Positions 59,186 through 64,000 of a stretch of DNA of 64,000 nucleotides are shown in pieces; the first letter of the stretch is position 1, and each line of letters opens with the position of its first letter. The stretch comes from Alkalihalobacillus pseudalcaliphilus. Lineage in GTDB: Bacteria > Bacillota > Bacilli > Bacillales > Bacillaceae_D. The stretch lies in contig LFJO01000006.1 of the NCBI GenBank assembly GCA_001038565.1, forward strand, positions 527,713-591,712. Direction: 5' to 3'. Below the pieces are notes generated by a model. It was not told the origin of the DNA, searched no databases, and saw only the letters and a list, made by a program, of their open reading frames with translations. Position numbers and translations under genes: made by a program.

Positions 59186-59543
59186 AATGGCTCAATTCCT
59201 CCTTAAAATGCTGCACATCACTTTCTGTACCGCTAAATTCAAATGTGTACAATAAAGGTTTCTGAAAGAGCGTTGATAAGTCTTTTGCATTAAAGCAATA
59301 ATCCCCATCAAAATTTAAATTTCCACTCCCGGCAAATCCGATTAAATATTCCTCGTTCCTTCCAAATTGAACAAACGAACGAACCGTTTCTGTAATCATT
59401 TCGTCGTAGCTCGGTACAATCACAATAAACGGTTCGTTAACTTCCTCATAGGGGCCATTATAATGGATTTCAATAGAACGAATGCCTGTTTTCTCCACAA
59501 AGTCTCTCACGTTACCTGTTAAAGAAAGATAGGCTAGTTTCAC
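59163..59543 (-). CDS. nrdI: Ribonucleotide reductase flavodoxin NrdI
   Basis: Flavodoxin-like FMN protein of 126 residues that delivers superoxide to the Mn centre of NrdF. YLSLTGNVRDFVEK is the phosphate-binding loop, VPSYDEMITE and FAGSGNLNFDGDYC form the flavin site loops. It starts 1 bp after the nrdH stop. Confidence 0.95.
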   Translation of the reverse strand: MKLAYLSLTGNVRDFVEKTGIRSIEIHYNGPYEEVNEPFIVIVPSYDEMITETVRSFVQFGRNEEYLIGFAGSGNLNFDGDYCFNAKDLSTLFQKPLLYTFEFSGTESDVQHFKEELSHYAGAGTK

Positions 59544-59544
59544 T

Positions 59545-59781
59545 TTAACTCAACACCAATTCTTTTAATCTATCTGGTTGGAAGCCAGTAAAAGGCTCTG
59601 TTCCATCCGCTACAACAACAGGCATTTGTCTTAAATTAAGTGTGTTCACCACGTAATCAAACGCCTCTTGGTTTTCTTCTATGTTTAATGCCTCAAATTC
59701 TATTCCTTCACCATTTAAAACAACTTTTGTCATTTCACATTGTGGACAACCATTTTTAGTATACACGGTAACTTTCGACAT
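59545..59781 (-). CDS. nrdH: Glutaredoxin-like protein NrdH
   Basis: 78-residue thioredoxin-fold electron donor for NrdE. MSKVTVYTKNGCPQCEMTK has the redox motif CPQC, and the family's MPVVVADG cis-Pro loop and GFQPDRLKEL end are present. The ATG at 59781 is preceded by GGTGG. First gene of nrdHIEF. Confidence 0.94.
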   Translation of the reverse strand: MSKVTVYTKNGCPQCEMTKVVLNGEGIEFEALNIEENQEAFDYVVNTLNLRQMPVVVADGTEPFTGFQPDRLKELVLS

Positions 59782-59955
59782 AATATGACCACCATTTCTA
59801 TAAATATATTTACGTTCATGTTTGAATGAACGATTAAACCACATACGTTAATAAAAGTAAACTACCACACAATGATTGTTAATATTTACTTATGTAATAG
59901 AATTGTTTTCTGTCCATATTTCGTTTATAATTCTAAAAGTGTGCAAAAAAAACTC

Positions 59956-59984
59956 TTGACAAAACTTTCGACTTTCACTATATA
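59956..59984 (+). promoter_or_regulatory. Promoter-like sequence pointing away from nrd
   Basis: TTGACA (59956-59961) and TATATA (59979-59984), spaced 17 bp, form a near-ideal sigma-A promoter on the plus strand. The -10 box lies within the first NrdR box. No gene is recognised downstream on that strand. Confidence 0.5.
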
Positions 59985-60022
59985 TGGATAACTGTTAACA
60001 TCTTAACACAATATATAGACAC
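59974..60022 (-). promoter_or_regulatory. Pair of NrdR boxes
   Basis: TTCACTATATATGGATA (59974-59990) and AACACAATATATAGACA (60005-60021) match the NrdR palindrome ACACWATATATWGTGT in most positions. Their centres are 31-32 bp apart, three helical turns, the arrangement typical of NrdR operators. NrdR should repress nrdHIEF when dATP is high. Confidence 0.8.
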
Positions 60023-60381
60023 TAGTAAACAAATTAAATTCGACTTCTCTATGAATTTTTTTTATAAATTGCGATGTTTATACCCTAATAACCTTATCGT
60101 CTATTCCCTAACTTTATCGACCAAAAACCTACATTCGCTTATCACTTTTTATACCATTTCCTCTATTACATTAGTTTCTTTCATACAGACTATTCGACAT
60201 ATTTTCCCTAAAAGGAACTAGCCTGCCGACCAAAAGTAATACCTACTATGTCGACGATTCACACTACCAGGAACTTCCAAAATAAGATTCCTCAAAGTAA
60301 CTTACAGATCTTTTTTTATCAAGATCGCCTTAATCACCCAGCATGACATTTCATAAACTTGTTCTAGAACAATATTTCATA

Positions 60382-60407
60382 TAAAAAAGCTCCCTTAAAA
60401 AGGAAGC
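60382..60407 (-). terminator. Terminator after the 132-aa membrane protein gene
   Basis: GCTTCC pairs with GGGAGC across TTTTTAA, followed by TTTTTTA on the minus strand. Confidence 0.7.
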
Positions 60408-60422
60408 CATGATTTACCTTTA

Positions 60423-60821
60423 TTATTGTCGGTCAAATTTCACCAACCCAATCGTAAACAATCCAACTACAAAAAATGGAATCGTATATAGATATAACAA
60501 ATTTAAAATTCCACCATGCCAAAAATGAACAATCGTTGTCAAAACAAGTAAAAGTGTGCTCAACACAGCAATCGTCAACTTTGATAACAGAAACTGCCTC
60601 CGAATATATAACGTAGTAGACATTAACAAAAACAACAAGCAAACAACCATAGAAATAACCCACAACATATCATGCCCTATAAATAGTGGACCTTTCGCAA
60701 CTAAGCTCAACCATAAAACCGTATACACAGTTAGGGTCACAATATTCAAGGCCATTATTTTTCTAAAGCCTAGTGAAAAAAATAAAAAAGGACTAACAAG
60801 CATTAAACCAAAAGTCACCAT
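60423..60821 (-). CDS. Small membrane protein of unknown function
   Basis: 132 residues with four hydrophobic segments (about 3-35, 48-68, 80-98, 105-127) joined by short basic or polar loops. No recognised family. AAGGGTGG precedes the ATG and a terminator follows. Codon use resembles the neighbours. Confidence 0.65.
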   Translation of the reverse strand: MVTFGLMLVSPFLFFSLGFRKIMALNIVTLTVYTVLWLSLVAKGPLFIGHDMLWVISMVVCLLFLLMSTTLYIRRQFLLSKLTIAVLSTLLLVLTTIVHFWHGGILNLLYLYTIPFFVVGLFTIGLVKFDRQ

Positions 60822-60994
60822 TCATTGACCACCCTTCAAAAAGAAATCCATTCACACTATCCTAATATATTTGTGAAACATACCCCAAAACCCTTTTTAT
60901 TCTACCAGTAATAATGAAGAACAAGTCTGAAATTTATGGTATGAATAGTCCAAAGATAAAGCGTTATCGGCTTTAACGGGTAACAGGCTTTCAA

Positions 60995-61747
60995 TCATTC
61001 CATCCAGAAATTGATCATCTCTATCAAACGCTCTGGTTGTTCATCACTGACACCTTCTGCTAGTCTTGCAGCCGCTAAAACCGGTAACCAGCGATAAACA
61101 TCTGATAGCTGGTATGGTGTTTTTTCTTGAATGAAACGAATATATAAATCGGCTATCTCCTTAGAAAATTGAATATATAAAAGATATGTTCTGCAAATAT
61201 CCGCCTCGGGACACCCACTTACAGCATCGACCCAATCAATGATATATACGTCCTCTTTTACATCTTGAATAATATTAAATAAGTGAAAGTCTCCATGACA
61301 CAATGAATGTCCTTTCGGCAAATTTGATAAATGATTTAACACCCATTCCAACTGAGAAGTATTTAAAAAGGGGGCTTGCTCAACCTTTTCCTGTAATCTA
61401 CCATGCCAATCTGGTAATTCAGTTGCTTGATACTGATGTATTTTTTGTTGCCAATAAATAGATTTAAGCAAATAATTCTCTAATTCCTTTTTATTAGACA
61501 ATGCTTTACTACCTAGTGTTTCCCCATTGATAAACTCCATATATAAGGCTTGTCGCCCTCCCATACTTTCTATTTTCAAGACTTTCGGAACAGGCAATCC
61601 TAGGGAATGTACATATTTTTGCTTTTCAGCTTCAAAAAGAGCCTCATTATCTGGGGTATTTTCACGGTACAACTTAATTACTTGATTGTTTTCTATAAAT
61701 ATACTAGCCGTATTTCCAACAGCATATGGTTTTCTTGGTTTTTCCAT
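60995..61747 (-). CDS. Aminoglycoside phosphotransferase family protein
   Basis: 250-residue kinase of the APH/choline kinase fold. Seen: nucleotide loop GNTASIFIENNQVIKLY, catalytic CHGDFHLFNI and the DFG-equivalent IIDWVDAVSG. The family phosphorylates antibiotics, choline, sugars and other small molecules; substrate is unknown and resistance should not be assumed. The ATG at 61747 follows GGAGGG. Confidence 0.85.
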   Translation of the reverse strand: MEKPRKPYAVGNTASIFIENNQVIKLYRENTPDNEALFEAEKQKYVHSLGLPVPKVLKIESMGGRQALYMEFINGETLGSKALSNKKELENYLLKSIYWQQKIHQYQATELPDWHGRLQEKVEQAPFLNTSQLEWVLNHLSNLPKGHSLCHGDFHLFNIIQDVKEDVYIIDWVDAVSGCPEADICRTYLLYIQFSKEIADLYIRFIQEKTPYQLSDVYRWLPVLAAARLAEGVSDEQPERLIEMINFWME

Positions 61748-61888
61748 CAAACCCTCCAGTTCTTGTCATTTTGACATATTAATAGATATTATCTTTTTAT
61801 TTTTACATAATTAGAGGTTTTTCTCAAAATATCTCGAATATAAAAATTAGAAAATTTATATTTCTTATCGTAAGAAAGGGGTTTTTTT

Positions 61889-63376
61889 ATGAACCTTCGC
61901 ATTTTAGCTAATTTAACTATCGTTAAAAAAATATACGGCAATATAGATATTGAAATTACAGGTATTGAAATGGATTCCCGAAAAGTTCATGAAGGGATAT
62001 TATTTGTATGTGTACCTGGTATTGAAGGCTTTCTTGCTGATCGTCATGATTTTGCTTTAAATGCTGTACAAAACGGTGCATCTGCCTTAATCACTGAGCG
62101 TTTTCTTGATATTGATATACCTCAAATTGTTGTAAAAAATGCTCGACAAGCCATGGCTTTTATCGCCAATCACCTTTATGAATATCCTTCGTCCCAATTA
62201 TCATTAATTGGGATTACCGGTACAAATGGCAAGACAACCACAGCCCATATGATTGATAAAATATTAAGTGATTACGGACATAAAACTGGTTTGATGGGGA
62301 ATATTGGCGTAAAAATTAATAAAAAAGTATATCCAACAGAGCTTAATACACATGAGCCACCTTCCTTACAAAAATATTTAAGAAAAATGACTGATGAGTA
62401 TCTTACACATTGTGTCATGGAGGTCTCATCACAAGGTCTAGATATGAATCGAGTATTAGGCTGTGATTTTAATATAGCTATACTTACGAATATCACTCAT
62501 GAGCACCTTGATTACCACGGTACATTCGAAAAATATCTTGAAGCAAAAGCTCAATTATTCATAAAATTAGGGCAATACCAGCATCCAAGCAATAAAAAAA
62601 TAGCTATATTAAATGCTGATGATCCTTCTCTACATTATATAAAAACTCTATGTCCTGTAGAAGTTATTACTTATGGAATTAATCATCCGGCAGATGTTAT
62701 TGCAACTAATATACAACTTTTACCAGATGGTATTCAATTTAACCTATCTACGTTTAATGGCGACTCTCACATTACGCTAGGTGTTGTTGGTCAATTTAAT
62801 ATATATAATGCATTAGCTGCCATTACTGCAGCCTTAGTGGAAGGTATTCCATTATCAAGTATTAAAGAAAGTTTAGCTACCTTTCAAGGCGTTCCTGGGC
62901 GTATGGAACTCATTCATGAGGGTCAGGATTTTCATGTTATCGTTGATTATGCACATACACCAGACGCACTAGAAAAAGCCTTACAAACACTAAATGATTT
63001 TGCGATTGGACGAATTATTACCGTCTTTGGTAGTGCTGGTGAACGTGATAAAGAGAAAAGACCATTCATGGGAGCAATCGTTGATACCTATAGTGATTTT
63101 TCTTATATTACATCAGACAATCCTTGCCATGAAGAGCCTTTGTCCATCATTGAAGATATTAAAAAAGGCTATCAATCTGATCAATATAAAATAATTCTAG
63201 ACCGCGAAGAAGCTATTCAACAGGCGATCGCTAACGCCCAAGAAAATGACATCATCTTCCTAGCCGGTAAAGGACACGAAACATACCAAATCATTAATGA
63301 TAAGAAAGTTGATTATAATGAAAGAGAGCTAGCCCGAAAATACAGTCGAGAAGCAGCTCTTCTCAAGCCTGTTTAA
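61889..63376 (+). CDS. MurE-like UDP-MurNAc-tripeptide synthetase paralog
   Basis: Mur ligase of 495 residues: N-terminal UDP-binding domain (about 1-95), ATPase domain with GITGTNGKTTTAHM (107-120) and carbamylated Lys220 in YLEAKAQLF, C-terminal domain with VDYAHTPDAL and AGKGHETY. The diaminopimelate-recognition motif DNPR reads DNPC (410-413). The region that binds the UDP-MurNAc-dipeptide carboxylate (usually N-T-T-P) reads NTHEPPSLQ (153-161). It stands alone, outside any murein cluster, so it may add a different residue or act on a different substrate. AAAGGGG precedes the ATG. Confidence 0.88.
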   Translation: MNLRILANLTIVKKIYGNIDIEITGIEMDSRKVHEGILFVCVPGIEGFLADRHDFALNAVQNGASALITERFLDIDIPQIVVKNARQAMAFIANHLYEYPSSQLSLIGITGTNGKTTTAHMIDKILSDYGHKTGLMGNIGVKINKKVYPTELNTHEPPSLQKYLRKMTDEYLTHCVMEVSSQGLDMNRVLGCDFNIAILTNITHEHLDYHGTFEKYLEAKAQLFIKLGQYQHPSNKKIAILNADDPSLHYIKTLCPVEVITYGINHPADVIATNIQLLPDGIQFNLSTFNGDSHITLGVVGQFNIYNALAAITAALVEGIPLSSIKESLATFQGVPGRMELIHEGQDFHVIVDYAHTPDALEKALQTLNDFAIGRIITVFGSAGERDKEKRPFMGAIVDTYSDFSYITSDNPCHEEPLSIIEDIKKGYQSDQYKIILDREEAIQQAIANAQENDIIFLAGKGHETYQIINDKKVDYNERELARKYSREAALLKPV

Positions 63377-63399
63377 CTAACCAGCCTTCTTACTCCAAA

Positions 63400-63433
63400 A
63401 ACACGCCCATCATTTTTGATGGACGTGTTTTTA
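63400..63433 (+). terminator. Terminator of the MurE paralog
   Basis: ACACGCCCATCA (63401-63412) pairs with TGATGGACGTGT (63417-63428), followed by TTTTTATTT. Confidence 0.9.
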
Positions 63434-63609
63434 TTTATCTAATTACGCTCCTAGACAATTATAACAAAGTTGGAGTGAGCAAAGGCTATTTCTGTAACCC
63501 TCATGACTTGTCCTACAACACGCATGGCTATTCACTTAGGTTCAAGTGGATAGCTTTTTAATCTAGTTACCGAATAGAGTTTTTCAGCCCGAACATTCTC
63601 TTTATACAT

Positions 63610-63637
63610 AAAAAAACACCCCTATCGGAATGTGCTT
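63610..63637 (-). terminator. Decayed rRNA-type terminator 1
   Basis: On the minus strand ACATTCC pairs with GGGGTGT around GATA, followed by TTTTTTT. Confidence 0.65.
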
Positions 63638-63640
63638 AAT

Positions 63641-63655
63641 CACCTGGCAATGTTA
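63641..63655 (-). pseudogene. 5S rRNA 3'-end relic 1
   Basis: CACCTGGCAATGTTA is a mutated version of the complement of the 5S 3' end (CGCCTGGCAACGTCC in relic 2). Only about 15 bases remain. Confidence 0.45.
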
Positions 63656-63757
63656 CGAAAGGGTCTTCTTCCTACAATCAGTACCGGGTGCTTCGCTCCT
63701 TAGGGACTGGTTTTTCGAACCAGTCTCTTATGCTGCGAGCTTATTCTTTATGCATAT

Positions 63758-63789
63758 TAAAAAGCACAATCCAAATGGATTGTGCTTTA
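63758..63789 (-). terminator. rRNA-type terminator 2
   Basis: AAGCACAATCC pairs perfectly with GGATTGTGCTT around a four-base loop, followed by TTTTTAAT on the minus strand. Confidence 0.85.
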
Positions 63790-63790
63790 T

Positions 63791-63809
63791 CGCCTGGCAA
63801 CGTCCTACT
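63791..63809 (-). pseudogene. 5S rRNA 3'-end relic 2
   Basis: On the minus strand AGTAGGACGTTGCCAGGCG matches the 3' end of Bacillus 5S rRNA (GAGTAGGACG.CGCCA.GC). Upstream of it the sequence no longer resembles 5S, so only the tail is left. Confidence 0.6.
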
Positions 63810-63970
63810 GTCTCTTCGGATTCTCTTCTTCGGGGAAGTGGGGCATGAAGCGATTTCTCTCACGAACGTATTTGATTTTCTTACTTCAATCGCTTTCGGG
63901 TGCTTCGCTTCGTAGCTGCTGCTTCTTCAAACCAGCACTCTTTTGCGCCGAGCATTCTCTTTATGCATAT

Positions 63971-64000
63971 TAAAAAGCACAATCCAAATGGATTGTGCTT
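63971..64000 (-). terminator. rRNA-type terminator 3 at the window edge
   Basis: Identical to terminator 2 (TAAAAAGCACAATCC and GGATTGTGCTT). A 5S rRNA gene, intact or relic, is expected just beyond position 64000 on the minus strand. Confidence 0.8.

Larger units (their letters stand above)
59845..60381. other. AT-rich region upstream of nrdH
   Basis: About 530 bp with the two NrdR boxes and a divergent promoter-like sequence but no supportable gene. A 56-codon plus-strand open frame from 60051 lacks a ribosome binding site. Confidence 0.6.
63593..64000 (-). repeat. Repeated rRNA-operon 3' ends (two relics and the start of a third copy)
   Basis: Three blocks share CATTCTCTTTATGCATATT, a terminator hairpin and, in the first two, a short tail of 5S rRNA. 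Block starts are at about 63593, 63742 and 63952. Between blocks, the flanking sequence CGGGTGCTTCGCT...ACTGGTTTTTCGAACCAGT...GCGAGC is also repeated. Blocks two and three are 213 bp apart. They look like remnants of tandem rRNA operon ends. Confidence 0.75.

Noticed and set aside
60051..60221. 56-codon plus-strand frame downstream of the promoter-like TTGACA-17-TATATA
   Set aside because: No Shine-Dalgarno sequence before the ATG and no recognisable protein features; kept only as a note to the orphan promoter.
60995..61747. Antibiotic resistance gene
   Set aside because: The APH fold also covers many metabolic kinases, and nothing here points to a resistance substrate or a mobile element.
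63791..64000. Intact 5S rRNA gene at the window edge
   Set aside because: Only 3'-end fragments of 15-19 bases are inside the window; a full gene could start only beyond 64000.

Overview
The window is chromosomal DNA of a low-GC Firmicute of the family Bacillaceae. Gene order, AGGAGG-type ribosome binding sites, a PurR/guanine-riboswitch controlled purine operon, a T-box argS and lipoproteins such as CamS, YerB and the BMP protein all point that way. Much of the left half keeps the Bacillus subtilis order purEKBCSQLFMNHD - yerA - yerB - yerC - pcrB - pcrA - ligA - camS(yerH) - opuE/putP - gatCA. A halo- or alkaliphilic Bacillus relative is plausible but not provable from the sequence. Almost all genes to about 42 kb are on the minus strand, apart from a PdaC-like deacetylase and a DUF2892 protein.

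Layout, left to right: 3' truncated gatA and gatC (1-988); a proline/Na+ symporter with a 34-aa co-encoded membrane peptide (1485-3135); a nucleoside-type BMP ABC transporter nupNOPQ (3935-8769); camS-ligA-pcrA-pcrB (9618-15887); a nitroreductase with a possible 13-aa leader peptide (16483-17115); adenine deaminase (17324-19060); pdaC-like, yerC, yerB and yerA (20209-25179); the full 12-gene purine operon (25676-38965) with promoter, PurR boxes and guanine riboswitch (39463-39760) upstream; yebG; bpsBA, a type III polyketide synthase with its methyltransferase (40037-41700). From 41.8 kb the content is more accessory: FMN-binding oxidase, secreted lipase, FlaR-like kinase, lipoproteins, a BAAT-type hydrolase, a MOSC protein, T-box controlled argS, an orphan N-hydroxylating monooxygenase, an arsenic-resistance/bile-acid-symporter family protein, an ECF sigma/anti-sigma pair, dut, the class Ib ribonucleotide reductase operon nrdHIEF with two NrdR boxes, a kinase of the APH fold and a stand-alone MurE paralog. 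The right edge carries two decayed copies of an rRNA-operon 3' end (5S tail plus terminator) and the start of a third.

The most unusual content is a web of intergenic repeats. Two families of tandem arrays both have a period of 51 bp (families A and B, five arrays), and a roughly 300-420 bp dispersed element with long conserved hairpins (family C) has four main copies. Remnants of C ends abut at least four of the five arrays, so array and C element probably form one composite element. Copies have landed inside functional units: between the guanine-riboswitch terminator and purE, between purS and purC inside the operon, and between camS and its terminator. The other notable item is the MurE paralog, whose DNPR substrate motif reads DNPC and whose N-T-T-P-like motif is also altered.
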